A DNA stretch of 64,000 bases from Raphanus sativus (lineage: Eukaryota > Streptophyta > Magnoliopsida > Brassicales > Brassicaceae): the NCBI RefSeq assembly GCF_000801105.2, contig NC_079513.1:20800273-20864272 (forward strand). The letters run 5' to 3'. Both the position numbers and the translations under genes were made by a program. The notes under the pieces are model-generated. The model had not been told where the DNA came from. It was given only the letters and a program-made list of their open reading frames with translations, and searched no databases. Of the stretch, positions 36,286 to 48,275 are shown piece by piece. The first letter of the stretch is position 1; the number at the start of each line of letters is the position of its first letter.

Positions 36286-36653
36286 ATGAGCTCAGTTCAT
36301 GCCGTTTCGGTCCTTCTCTTGTTTCTGCTGTTCTTGCATCTTTCTGATTCTCGCCACCTCGACAACGTTCACATCACAGATTCTCAGTTTTCACTTGACA
36401 AGGTTCGTGATTTACACCAGCTTTGAATATTTACTTCTTCCAATTAGCGGAATGTGTCTTTCACCTTTCTCTAAACGGCTTTCTTTATGTTTTCCTGTGG
36501 TAGGATCAAAATGGTGTCCCCGGTTTGACATCTAAAGAACCGGTTAGAGTTTCTAGGATTGTTCTGGGCGTAAAGAAGAACCACCATCGTCGGCAGTCGC
36601 TCTTATTTGCAGATTATCCAAAGCCGTCCACTCGGCCTCCACGCCATAACTGA
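36286..36653 (+). CDS. RGF5: RGF/GOLVEN/CLEL peptide hormone precursor
   Basis: Two exons, 36286-36402 and 36504-36653, join to 88 aa. Residues 1-24 are a clear signal peptide (MSSVHAVSVLLLFLLFLHLS). The last 13 residues, DYPKPSTRPPRHN (76-88), are a classic RGF/GLV domain: a DY sulfation site for tyrosylprotein sulfotransferase, conserved prolines and a PPRHN end. The middle is a variable propeptide. RGF peptides are secreted and perceived by RGFR/RGI receptor kinases to maintain the root meristem. Position and peptide match RGF5/GLV10 (At5g51451, recollection). No single open frame covers the gene, so it is easily missed. Confidence 0.92.
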
Positions 36654-37289
36654 AACCTCTCTCTTTTGTTTTTCAACTTTAGAAGTTTTTTTTGTATGTG
36701 AGAGAGTAAATAGGTCGTCCGTAATAGTTCCATTGTGGAGTATATTTTTTGAAGTATAGATTCATGTAATCAGAGCTGACAAAATCTATCTATTTTCAGT
36801 AAGTTTCCCAAAAGAGACGCATCTATTTAGCTACGTCATAAATTTGACGATCTGGTCCATTCAATGTCCAACCAATATTGGTCCATTTACTATCTCTCTA
36901 TCAGTTTTATTTCCAGTATTTCAGACTATCTTTAATTCTTTACCCTGATTGTCCACGACATGGTCACATACTCACATGGATGATTAGATTGTTACTAATT
37001 TTTTTTTTTTTGACATCTGTTACTAATCTTTTCTTATGAATATATATATATATCCTATAAGAAGGCATAAATGATGTATATAGCCAAAAACAAGATAGTT
37101 TAACTAAGTTCAACAATTCAGATCTAACATTCAAATTTTATCTTGTCAAGAAACAAAACAATCGAAATCCAACAAAATTTTGGAATAACAAACAAGATTG
37201 ACACAACACAACTATTATATTAATTAACTGCTTGGGTCATGACAAATTGATGTAGCCTAACAGAAGATATACTTAAATATATTGTTATG
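36654..37289. other. Spacer, no gene seen
   Basis: AT-rich DNA with short (TA)n runs near 37040. Nothing recognised. The trehalose-phosphatase gene (At5g51460) expected hereabouts by collinearity is not visible. Confidence 0.4.
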
Positions 37290-38480
37290 ATTCATCACAC
37301 ATCAAAGAGGTAGAGACTCAAGAATGAGGTGGATCGAGCCACTCAGTAATGTTATATTTCTAGATTGTGGAATGTGTAACACCACCAAAAAGGTGGAACT
37401 CTTGGTTTTGGTGTGGGTTATGTAAGCATGATGGTCATTGGGTATACTAATGTGGTCTTTGAAAGAGACAATGCTACTTCAACCTTGGTTTTAAAAATCG
37501 ACTCCCTCCCTCGCCATGGCCCTTGGCGAGGTGTATTGTGCTCATCGCATTACCACCGCAAAACCATGTGAAGCACATATGGCGCTCGCTATTAAGAGCA
37601 TTACTATTAGTTCTAATGTCCCTCTAGTGACGACCATTGATTCTTTTTAAACCAACTTTGTTTTTACGTATCTAGGTTACTAACCAATTTTGGTTAACTC
37701 ATAAGCTGTGCCATCTAATATAATCTATCAGCAAAATCTAATCGAGTCTACTATATTATAGTTATACAACTCCTAAATTTTTCACCAGCTCTTTCTTTTG
37801 TTCTTCTTCTTTCCTTTTACTGGTTAGTTCTATGTTCTCGTATACTATATTTTCTTATCAAGCAAAACTTTGAATCACAATGTGGAGTTTCAGGTTTTCT
37901 AGTTCTGCTCTGTTAGATTTTACTACTTTTGAATTGTTTTTTTTGTTTTATACTATTTATAGAATTGTTGTTTTGGTTTTCTTTTTACTGTCTTTATCAA
38001 TGGCATAGCATAACTTAATAGTTAGAAATAGATCATTAGTTCATTCCCATTTTGCATGTGTCTTACACATGGCGATCAACTTGCCTCGCCATGGCGCTTG
38101 GCGAGAGTCGAGCACCTTATCGCATTTGTTCGCCACAAGCTATTTAAAACCCAGCTATCAACACCATACTAATAACCTCAAGCTTCAACATTTCAGATAC
38201 ACTTCAAGAGGCTGACAATCTATGTTCATCCCAACCATGTTTGCACAAAGAAAACAATCAACCAACAAATGTGCTGATTTCTTAGCCAGGAAAGCTATCA
38301 TTTTCAAACTCAATGAAGTTTGTTTCATCATTTTCCTAGTAAGTTTTGTGGTTATGGACTTTTGTAATCGGAAACATATCATATTATGTGTGGGTAAAGC
38401 TGTCGCCACTGGTTTTATTAGAACTTTCCTGGATACAAAAATGGATATAAGACCTACTGAAAGACTGAGAACCAAGTAGA
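37290..38480 (+). pseudogene. LINE RNase H relic split by a repeat (37485-38153)
   Basis: The left part contains VVFERDNATST. The right part, after the inserted block, contains LKLQHFRYTS and then NKCADFLARKAI, the C-terminal helix of the RNase H-like (RVT_3) domain of plant LINEs. Between them lies about 670 bp bounded by TTGGTTTTAAAA and TTTAAAACCCA, holding two direct copies of a 'ctcgccatggc.cttggcgag ... atcgcatt' block near 37520 and 38075. The host domain is not intact (stops in all frames). Confidence 0.55.
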
Positions 38481-39688
38481 AACAAGACTAATGGTTGAGG
38501 GCAACTTCCTCTGAGATCTTGATAGTAAATCCAACCTGCTCCTAAGAAACAACTAAATTCTATCAAAGATGATGCAGGTCTGCAAACCTGAGTATGGAGC
38601 CGAGATTGCGTTCTTTCCGTAGAGCATTATGAGAATAATTAAGAGAAACAGTTTGGTTCTCAGCAAGAGGATACTAAACATTCGGGGCATACCTTTTTTA
38701 ATAATTTTTTCATTCTTTGAAGTCTTTAAAAACAAAGTCACGATTATTGTCAAAAAAATGTCTTTATCTGAAGAATTTTAATATTCACTCAGAAAAACAA
38801 AATTAATTAAAGGTCGAATACTGGATTTGATGTTTTACAAGATCCAATCTGCACTATGCATGCTCAAATTTTAATTTGAGTGGTGATGCAACGACAATAG
38901 TACCAGTAAACTACATGTTATGGTCTAAATTCAATTTATTTGATTGTACAATCTTAATTTATATAGAGATGTCGTTGGATAGTTAGACATAGCAATTCTA
39001 TCAAAAGATCTTCAAATAATAAGTTTTCTTCACCAAAGAACACACCCTAAAAATGATCAAAAGAGATTTCATTATAAAGTTAAAAAAAAATCTATTTTTA
39101 TTCTATAGATATATAAATATAAATGATTATTTAAAAATAAACAAGAAAATTATTATTTTGAATAATACATTTTTAATTCAAACTTTTTACATTTTCGATC
39201 TTTTATCAAATTTTTATTTTGAAATCCGAGAATTCTTTTTTCAAAATATTTATTTTAAAATTTTAAGTATTTCTTAATTTATTTTAAAAATCTTAATCTG
39301 AACCCCCATAACCACACCCCTTAAATTTAAACCTAAAATTTAGATTAGCTAACCTTAAAATATGAAGTAGCAATTATAAAAATGTAAAATGTGCAATAAA
39401 TAGTAACTAGACAGTATATAATTCTGAGCATTTGACTACGTAGCAGTTAGTTAATCCTAGGTGATAACATTAAATTGTTTAAGTGTAATAATCCGGATTA
39501 ACGAGGTGTAGATCCATTTTTCAAGGATTATCGAGATTTTCTACATGGGAAACTGCATATATTTCAAATTACTACATTTACATGTGTGGAGTGTGAATTG
39601 GAGTGGAGAAGCGTGCATTCGTTCAAACTTGCTCCTTACGTAAAGGTAGGTCATATGTAGAGCTGCATGGGGACTTGATTAATTAATA
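38481..39688. other. AT-rich spacer
   Basis: No gene or defined element recognised. The segment around 39050-39280 is extremely AT-rich and gives a spurious open frame. Confidence 0.4.
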
Positions 39689-39720
39689 CTCCCTCCGTTT
39701 CAATATAGTTGATGTTTTAG

Positions 39721-40189
39721 GGGGAATTTTCAAAAATACCACTTTCAATGTACCATTATTCATCTTTACCACCACTAAAGACACATTTTCAATAATACCT
39801 TATTTATTAAAATGGTAAAGACTTTTATATCTTTGTTTTTATATGTTTTTCAAAATTCTAATCCCAAATTCTAATTCCTAAACCTCCAATTCTAAACCCT
39901 AAACTCAAAATCTTCAACTCTAAACCCTAAACCCTAAACTATATACCCTAAATTCAATATCCTAAACCCTAAACCCTAAAGTCTAAACTATAAACCCTAA
40001 ATCCTTAACTCTAAACCCTAAATCTTAAACTCTAAACCCTAAACTATATACCTTAAACCCTAAAACATCAAATCTAAACCCTAAATCCTAAACCTTTAAA
40101 TCTAGACCCTTCATTAAAAGTAGTGGTAAAAGTGGTTAGTGTAAACATGAAAAGTGGTACTATGAAAATGGTATTTTTGGCAATTTCTC
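39721..40189. mobile_element. Mutator-like MITE containing telomere-like repeats
   Basis: The termini ggggaattttcaaaaatacc and the complement gagaaattgccaaaaatacc are inverted repeats. A perfect 9-bp direct repeat, atgttttag, flanks them (39712-39720 and 40190-40198), the hallmark of MULEs. The interior (about 39885-40110) is a degenerate array of the plant telomere word AAACCCTA in both exact and altered form. It is 469 bp and non-coding. Confidence 0.85.
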
Positions 40190-40324
40190 ATGTTTTAGAA
40201 TGATAATTTTGTTTCAAATTAGATGAAGTTTTGAGATTTTAAGGTTAATTTTAACTTTATTGGAAACTGTTCAACCAATTAGATTTTACTGTTTTTTTAT
40301 TATTAGTTAATTGATTCTAAAATA

Positions 40325-40572
40325 CTCCTTCTGTTCCAAAATAAGTTGAAGTTTTAGGCTATGCACAATTATTAAGAAATTTGTTATTTATTTTAAAAAG
40401 TGTGATTAAAATATAAATTTAAAATTATTTAGCCAATTACAAAAGACACTGTTGAGTATGATTGGTTACACAGTTTTTAATAAAGTAAAAAGTAACATTG
40501 AAAGTTGAAAACATCATGTATTTTGAAACATCAAAACTTCCTAAAACTTCATCTATTGTGAAACAGAGGGAG
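40325..40572. mobile_element. Inner Stowaway-like MITE
   Basis: 248 bp from CTCCTTCTGTTCCAAAATAA to ATTGTGAAACAGAGGGAG, flanked by TA (40323-40324 and 40573-40574). The next inner words, 'gaagttttagg' and 'cctaaaacttc', also pair. It sits inside the outer MITE. Confidence 0.75.
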
Positions 40573-40679
40573 TAATTCTTTAAAAATAATTTTTTTTGAA
40601 AAATCTAGTTTCTTAATCTTTGTGCAATAATGCAAAACATCAAGTATTATGAAACAGAGGGAGTAAATAGTAAAAATTA

Positions 40680-40921
40680 CTCCATCTATTTTTAAAAGAT
40701 CTATATTCTAAGATTTTCACACATATTAAGAAAGTATATTAAATTTACATAGTTTTTTGTAATTATCTTTTTCCATAGTTTTAAGTCAATAAAAATCTAA
40801 TAAGTGCAATTAAATTTTTTGAAATTTACAATTATTTAATAAAATGCATTGAAAATGTAAAAAATAAATCTTTTAGAAACAAAAATTTTCTCTAGAATAG
40901 ATCTTTTAGAAACGGAGGGAG
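40680..40921. mobile_element. Stowaway-like MITE
   Basis: 242 bp from CTCCATCTATTTTTAAAAGA to TCTTTTAGAAACGGAGGGAG with TA on both sides. The inner arms 'gatctatattcta' and 'tagaatagatc' also pair. It adjoins the nested cluster. Confidence 0.75.
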
Positions 40922-41867
40922 TAAAAACAAAAATTCGTACAGATTCCCTACGGTATTTTCCAATCTCACTCAATCTTTTACTTAAAATGGAGAAAAATAA
41001 ATTACAAAGAAAAAAGTTCAACCTTATTTCATTTCTTATTCTACACTGAAGTTTACTCCATTTATGAAATTTCTTATTATATGATGAAGTTTACTCTATT
41101 TATGAAATAACCTATTTTTGTTTATTCATTATTCCATTATAAATGAGAAATAAAATAGCTAAATAGGATTAAAATACTTGTACTCTAAATTTTATTTTAT
41201 TCAGTTTTGAAGAAAAAATTGAAGTTTTATATTAGAGATGTTCTCAACATATTTTCAGAGTTGTTTCACACGTTTTCCTAGGATCTAACTAACTTTTTGT
41301 ATAGTTTAGTCAAACAAATCAAATCGTTATTCCCGCTTGAGATTTTATAATGTACCATATGAAGTATTTTAGTAAACGTTAAACATGCTTCGATCACAAT
41401 CTATCAACTTGTAATTTTTATACTTTACATGGGTTTGTAAAATTAACATTTGAATATACATAGCTATTATCTTCTCTGACGTGAAAACCCGGGAAGTTAT
41501 GAAGTAAGAACTATTATAGTCGACGTGTGGTTAATGTTATGACTTATGTGTAAATTTTGAAAGATCCAATATTAGAAAAAAAAATTAAAAAATAAGATAA
41601 TAGTCAGTATTTAAGAAGGCCCATGCCATGTTTGCATGATGCCATTGACGTGAATAAGATCAGAGTTCTCGAGTTTCAAATTGGCTGATAACGCCATATA
41701 AAGAGAAGGTTTGTTTTTGTTTTTACAGACAGACAATATCAATATGTCAATATTCATGCCATGACTCTATTATGCTGAGCGTTTAACTAACTAGATAATT
41801 TTACTCTATTGCTAATTTGCTGTCTGATGACTTATTTGATTTCAGGAGAACTAAGAGACAACTAAAT
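40922..41867. other. Upstream region of GH3
   Basis: AT-rich. An in-frame stretch before the ATG (41817-41867) ends in a possible acceptor TTTCAG at about 41840-41845, so a short 5' UTR or upstream exon may exist. No other gene is seen. Confidence 0.35.
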
Positions 41868-43883
41868 ATGAGTATGTGGTCTGATCTCAGCGACAAATTA
41901 GACGAGAAGGTTTTGGAAGACTTGACGTCTAATGTGAAGCAAATACAAGACGATGTATTAAGGGAGATACTCACACTTGCTAACACTGAGTGTCTTAGGC
42001 CTTTTCTCAATGGGAGTTCTGATAAAGATGCTTTTAAAAAGAATGTTCCCGTGACGACCTACGACGATGTGAAGCTTTTCATCGATCGTGTCGCAAATGG
42101 AGAGCCCTTTGATGTAATTTCAGGCACACCTATTACCGGATTCTCACTAAGGTATACACTTTAAGTCTCTTCAATTAGTTTGTTTTTCCCTTATTGATTA
42201 CTATTTGATCGAAATTATTGCTCTAAAATTGTTTTTTTTTGTTCTATTGTAGTTCCGGAACTTCCGGAGGAATACGGAAGAGGTTTCCATGTACCAAGGA
42301 ATACTTGGAAAACTTGAACTTCATCTATTGTTACCGCTCACTCGTTATAAGCAAGTAATGATTAAAAAATGTTTTTTATTTTGTTTTAGTAAAACAATTG
42401 TGTATTTGTAAAGTAATGATCAGAGTCTCTTTTTGTTTCATAGACATTTTGATGGTCTTGAGCATGGAAAGGGAATGGTGTTTAACTTTTGTGTTCCAGA
42501 GCACATAACTCCCTCTGGGTTGCCAGTTTCAGCTGCCACGACGCTCTTCTTTAAGAGTGATTACTTCAAGAACCGACCATCATATTGGCATTGGTCATTC
42601 ACAAGTCCTGATGAAGTCATATTGTGTTCAGACAACAAACAGAGTATGTATTGTCATCTTCTCTGTGGAATAGTTCAAAGAGACGAGGTTGTGAAGGTTG
42701 GTACAGCCTTTGTTTCTACATTGCTTCGTGTAATTACATTTCTTGAAAAACATTGGAAAGAAATCTGCACTAATATTCGTTATGGTCGTCTTAGCGAGTG
42801 GATCACTGATGTAAGTTGTAGGGACTCTGTTTCAAAGATCCTTGGAGAACCTAATCCTGAGTTGGCTGATCTCATAGAAAATGAATGCGACCAAAAGTCA
42901 TGGGAAGGTATAATTCAAAGACTTTGGCCTAAAACCAAATTCATCGAAAGCATTGCAACTGGCCAAATGGCTCAACACATCCCGACGTTGGAGTTTTACT
43001 CTAACAAGCTGCCTTTGATTTCTTCGAGTTACGTTTCTTCGGAAACAATGTTTGGGATTAATATGAATCCTCTATGCAAACCACAAGATGTGTCATACAC
43101 GTTTATGCCCCACTTTTCATATTTCGAGTTTCTACTTGTTGATGCTGGTGATGAAGTCGAAATTGTTGATCTTGTGGATGTCAAGCTAGGGTGCCATTAC
43201 GAGCCTTTGGTCACAAATCACTCCGGTGAGTTAAACTTTTTACTTGACAAAAAAATTGCATATCTGTATTCTCAACTAATCGATTGGTATTTTTATTCTT
43301 TTTGTTAGGCCTACACCGATATAAGATGGGTGATATTGTACAAGTGACTGGATTTTACAATAGTGCACCACAGTTTAGATTTGCCCGTAGAGGAAATTTG
43401 GTTCTAAGTGTTCATATGGAGACAACTACGGATCAAGATCTTTTAAATGCGGTGACACGTGCAAAGACGGTTCTTGAATCATCAAATTTGATGTTGTTGG
43501 ACTTCACAGGCTATGCTGATATTTCTTCCATTCCAGGTCACTATGTTCTTTATTGGGAACTCAAAGGAAAATATAACAATAATGACATTGCTGAAATTGA
43601 TAACAAGATTTTAGTAGAATGTTGTTACGTGGTGGAGGAATCCCTGGAGAATTTTTACAAAGAATATAGGAGAAACGGATGGATTGGACCTCTAGAGATA
43701 AGAGTGGTGTACCCAGGAACTTTTGATTCTCTCATGGAGTTTTTCATCAGTCAAGGTGCTTCTTCAACTCAATACAAGACACCCATTTGCATCAAATCTA
43801 CAGAGGCCATAGCAATCTTAGAAGAAAAGGTTCATGCTCGATTCTTTACCGGAAAGTCCCTTTCTTTGAAGTTTTCATCTTAA
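41868..43883 (+). CDS. GH3 family acyl-acid amido synthetase
   Basis: Four exons, 41868-42151, 42253-42354, 42444-43225 and 43309-43883, give 580 aa, the usual GH3 length. GH3 enzymes adenylate a carboxylic acid (auxin, jasmonate or benzoates depending on clade) and conjugate it to an amino acid in the cytosol. The three nucleotide-binding motifs are present: SSGTSGG at residues 95-101 (spanning the exon 1-2 junction), a Y-x-SSE motif (SYVSSETMFG) near 324, and YKMGDIV near 394. The start is the first ATG after the acceptor (MSMWSDLSDKLDEKV). By order it corresponds to At5g51470, in the less studied group III clade, so the substrate is uncertain. Confidence 0.92.
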
Positions 43884-44304
43884 TAATCATATTTGTATGC
43901 ATTTGAAGCAAAAAATCGCAATAAGAGGAGACAAAAACTCAAGCTTTTCAATCTTTGTTTTTAAGTTAATCTTTACTTGAAGATATGCAATTTGGTTTTT
44001 ACTAGTGTGGCTGTGTACTATTTTCTCTAATGCTACTTTCAAGGATTAATGTCCTTGCCAACCACCTTTTTAAGATGAAAAAAAAATTGTTGAGCATGGA
44101 GCCTGCTGCTGTTTTATTCAGAAAATCATAAAAGTTAGGCCCCACGATTGTACAAAGGAAAAGAAATGAAGAAAGTAGAAATTATATTTGAAAATTAAGC
44201 GATCTGGTACCGATTGCTTGCTCGAATCTCTCTTAACTATAGCGGATTGCTATTGATCTAGACGTAGGATCCTGCAACTCCAGATAAAACCACTCTGGAT
44301 TTTG

Positions 44305-44393
44305 AACAAAATAAACAAGATTTCCATTAAGCGAGACCTTGAATGGATCGACTTATACGTAGATCGTTACTTCAAAATCTTGTTTATTTTGTT
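44305..44393. repeat. Perfect 19-bp inverted repeat (hairpin)
   Basis: aacaaaataaacaagattt (44305-44323) is the exact reverse complement of 44375-44393, with a 51-bp loop. It lies 420 bp past the GH3 stop in otherwise featureless spacer (43884-45069). It may be a small foldback element or a transcript-end structure. Confidence 0.6.
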
Positions 44394-45069
44394 TATAAGT
44401 TGGACACACATCATTGCGGAGACATCATTGCAATAAGAAGACTCAAAAGCTGTTTCAGATTAAGATAAGGAAGTAGCATCGTAGTTGTACGTAAAAGGAA
44501 CGAAAAACTGTGTAGTTGAAATCGTCGTGTATGAAAATTTCTTTAAAAACATAATTCAATATCGATTGTTAGTAATATTGGACTACTTAGATTAAACGAA
44601 ACTATGTTGTAAGTTGTCATTATATGATTATGTCGGTGATATCTAAGCCCTTGTCATCTTAACGTTTATAATTGGATGGGAGAAACCATTCAGCATTTCT
44701 TCTTGGTATTTCTAAACATTGTTTGGTTTTAAATTTGGTACCAATCTAGATACCAAAATCTAATTAAGATCTTAATAAATGTATATAGAGCTCTATAATT
44801 GTTGGTTATAGTACTCTTATTCACTATATATGATTCAATATCGGAGAAAATATATAAAGAGAAGATGATTAATAAGATAATATTATCATATCTTAAACAT
44901 AACTAAGACACAATAAGAAGCAAAAGATTACAAAGTAACATGGCAAACTTTTCAACGACCAAATAAAAACCAGACAAACTAGGACACGCTGAGGTCAACG
45001 TAGATAGACCCTCTTTTATTTATGCTAGACCATACTGTTCATCTTCACGATTATATATGAGTTCCCACT

Positions 45070-45577
45070 TCACTTGACGCTGCAACATTACAAACGACCA
45101 AGACAGTAAGTTAGGCTCATTAAGAAAGAAGTATGTCAGGGTCTATCTATATCGAGTAATTAATCACGTAAAAAAATAAAACAAAAAAATTTAGCCAAAA
45201 AAAAGGAATGTGAAATTGCACTACACAAAAAGAGAACAACAAGCTTACGTGTCGCAGTTAGTGTTCATGGAGATGGGATAGGGAATGCTAACACGGCACT
45301 TTCCAGGAAGGCTAGAGGCTAGACTTGGATTGATGCCCTTTGCAGCGGCCTTTAGGCATTTACATGCTTGTTGACGGTCCGGTGTGGTTTTAGCCATACT
45401 GTTCAATTTTGAAACTCCGGCGCAGCATGGAGCTGGCACCGCCCCGCCGTTCACTAGGTAGCCGGCACATGGAGCCAAGCTACTCCCCACTGTGCCACAT
45501 GAGATTGCTGCATCAACTGATGCAACTATGCACACCGTTAAAACAAGGCATGTGAAGAACTTCAGAGCCGAAGCCAT
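45070..45577 (-). CDS. LTP: Non-specific lipid transfer protein type 1 (LTP3/LTP4-like)
   Basis: Two exons, 45249-45577 and 45070-45079. The second encodes only the final VK, as in other plant LTP genes, giving 112 aa. A signal peptide ends near residue 23 ([20 protein letters not shown]). The mature protein has the eight-cysteine nsLTP1 pattern: C...C...CC...CxC...C...C with [43 protein letters not shown] and NTNC. These extracellular proteins bind lipids in a hydrophobic tunnel and contribute to cuticle and defence. The sequence is closest to LTP3/LTP4 (At5g59310/At5g59320, recollection), not to a gene of the local collinear interval, so a transposed copy is likely. A TATA box lies at 45691-45698. 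Confidence 0.95.
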
Positions 45578-45690
45578 TGTCTTTTGCTTTTTTTTTGGTG
45601 AGAAGAAGATAAGAAGGAGACTTAGTTGCTTTGTGTCTTTAAGCTTGTGTTTTGCTGTTGGATGTGAGAAAAGTGTGAGTTGATGATGGG

Positions 45691-45698
45691 TTTATATA
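45691..45698 (-). promoter_or_regulatory. TATA box of the LTP gene
   Basis: TATATAAA on the minus strand, 114 bp upstream of the LTP ATG, in the context CCCTATATAAACCC. Confidence 0.7.
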
Positions 45699-48275
45699 GG
45701 GATTTCAGATGGGGGAAAAGGATGACTAACTACTAACTACAATATGTTAGACTGTTATTAGTTGGATTTGCATTTAATTCATTTCATTCCTTCTAGTAGT
45801 TTTGTCTACTGACGAGAAGAATTTGTTTCTTTTTCACAGTTTTTATGTACATGTATATTAGTCTATCAGAGACTTTTTTTTTATCAACATCTGCCAGGGG
45901 TTACGTACGTAAATATCTGATATTATACTTTTGAGAATTTATTAGTTTGTAAAACTTTGGTCATTTTTAGAAAACAGTAGGTTTAAGCGATATTACAAGA
46001 TTTACAGTAATCGTATATTCATATTTATTTATTTTCTGTCTTAACATTGACAAAAAAAGTTTTTAAAAAGATATATAGCGATATAGTAAAATTATGAATA
46101 AAGAAAATGCAAAAATTGTAAATTACATTAAATAATTATTTTGGCTTCGCATAATAAGTCAATAATTTATCAACTATTCGTAGTTCGTACTGTGCGAATT
46201 AAATTTGAATACCGTCCAATTAAATAGAGGGTCTAGCAGACGGACACGCGTATCCAACAGCAAACATCAGGACTCTCTCCCAACTAGCCCCATCACATTC
46301 TCCAATTACATTTCGCCACCTTTATGTTTTCCCATTAATTAACTAAGAAAAAACTAGAACGATATATGGCCATTAGATAGTACTATACCGACAAAACAAT
46401 TTTGCCCAATTTTTTTTTTAAAGATACTTTCTCTATTTTATAATATTTGTCGTTCTAGGTTTATTCACATATATTAAAAAAATATCTAATTTTACATATT
46501 TTCAAAATAAAATACTATTACCAATACACCTAACCATATATCAACTAATAAAAAAATAAAATAAAAAATATTGTCAATAAATTTTGCATTAAAAACTGAA
46601 AACGACACTTATTTTAAAACGAAAATTCTACTATAAAATGACAAATAATTCGAAACGGAGAAAGTACAACACATATACTAAGCTATGGACCCAAGTTGTT
46701 TTGCCCAAAAACGTAAAATAATAAAAACTATATTCTACCTGCATCACAGAAGAAAAATTATACAACCTTGAAGAGTTTTTACTTTACGCATCAATATCGT
46801 TTCCCATCATACAGCGGGAAAATAGGTTTGGTTCTCCAAGCATCTCTATTCGGTAAATCTATCGCTCTCAAGATAGTCTTCTACTTATAAGTTAATTGTG
46901 CAAATTATGGTTGAAAATGTCAATCGCTAAATAATTAACGGAAAATTTCTACCAATAAACATAGTCACAGTTTTATGCTAAATTTAGGTATAACAACATA
47001 TTTAATTATTTGCAATCAACAGATTTGTTTTTTTTAATTGTACATAAAGTACTTCAAATTAAAGCTAGTATGTGCACAATCTTTTGATCACATAAGTTTT
47101 TTTTTAAACCTTGTGATCATAAACATAGGTTCACAAAACAGATAAACTGATACATAAATTCAAGTTGATACACAAAGTCACACATAATGTCGTTCAAATA
47201 TACACACTAAACAAATATTGTTATTTTAAACAGTTAATTTTTTAATATTTAAATGCCAAATAAATCGTATTTTATGCTGTTTAGTTTTGAATTATTATAT
47301 CTTTTAAAAAAAAAATTAAATTACCTTATAACATTATTATTTTTTAAAATTACTTTGGTATCTAGAAGTCTTCGAAAGAGATCCAACCAAATGCACCAAT
47401 GCCTAATGACCATATACTAGAGTTAAGTCGAGGAATCCGCCAAAAGTATCCAAATAAGCCACTTTTTCACCACATTTTAATTGATGATGTCCGTGATTCA
47501 AATCTAAATGGCGAAAATCACAGCCGTAATTCTTTTACCACCAACCATAAACGCCCGATTATATAATATTATTTTATGATTATATAAATTATTTGATCGC
47601 CTGTTTTTATTAAAAATATGATGGAAAATGAAAATACAATAGTTAGGAATTATTAGTGATTAATAGGCCTGAGCATTCGCGGTCCCGATCAGATTTTGGT
47701 TTTGTTCAATCGGGTTTCAGTTTTTCGAGTTTATCAAAATCAGTCACATTTGGTTATATTAAAGTTCGGTTCGGGAACGGTTCATGTTATATCAGGTTCG
47801 GGTCGAAGTTAGTAAATCTTCAAAAAAACTGTTATAACTCGATGTATTTTCAGGTTCGGATCTCAATCAGTTCTTCGGTTTAAAATACCTAACTATATCT
47901 CGACCCGCACAACCGTGCGAATATTTATTTTCAAGTTTATATATATATATATATATATATTGTTTTTATATAATTAGTATATATTTTGAAGGTTACTTAT
48001 ATATTTAAATGTGTATATAATTTTTTAAATACAATAATTTTATTTTTTTATGCTGCAAATTAATTAATTATTTCAAATAATAACATATATATATAATATT
48101 TTTATTGTTTAAGTTTGTTTTATTGATATTTTGGGTTTATAGTCGAAATTTAATTTGACTATATCTTATACCATATGTGATAAATCGATTTTAACAAAAA
48201 GATACACCAATTACATTTTTTTAAATGGTTAAAGCAAGTAGATATAAAATATAATGATTAGTATTAAGTTAGTTA
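45699..48275. other. Repeat-rich spacer
   Basis: No gene is seen. It contains a Stowaway-like MITE (46427-46664) and, from about 47665 to 47890, a tract of ggttcggg/cgggtttcag words beginning 'taggcctgagcattcg'. It also has a (TA)n run near 47940. Confidence 0.5.
46427..46664. mobile_element. Stowaway-like MITE
   Basis: CTTTCTCTATTTTATAATAT at the left pairs with ...AATTCGAAACGGAGAAAG at the right, TA on both sides, 238 bp, AT-rich and non-coding. Confidence 0.65.

Larger units (their letters stand above)
39689..40663. mobile_element. Outer Stowaway-like MITE with nested insertions
   Basis: The left end CTCCCTCCGTTTCAATATAG (39689) pairs with the right end ...TATTATGAAACAGAGGGAG (40663); TA flanks both sides (39687-39688 and 40664-40665). 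The 'GATGTTTTAG' and 'CAAAACATC' inner parts of the TIR also pair. It is split by a MULE (39721-40189) and by a second MITE (40325-40572). Confidence 0.75.

Noticed and set aside
39885..40110. Telomere fusion or subtelomere
   Set aside because: The AAACCCTA words are degenerate and lie wholly within a MULE with a 9-bp target duplication, so they are transposon-borne.
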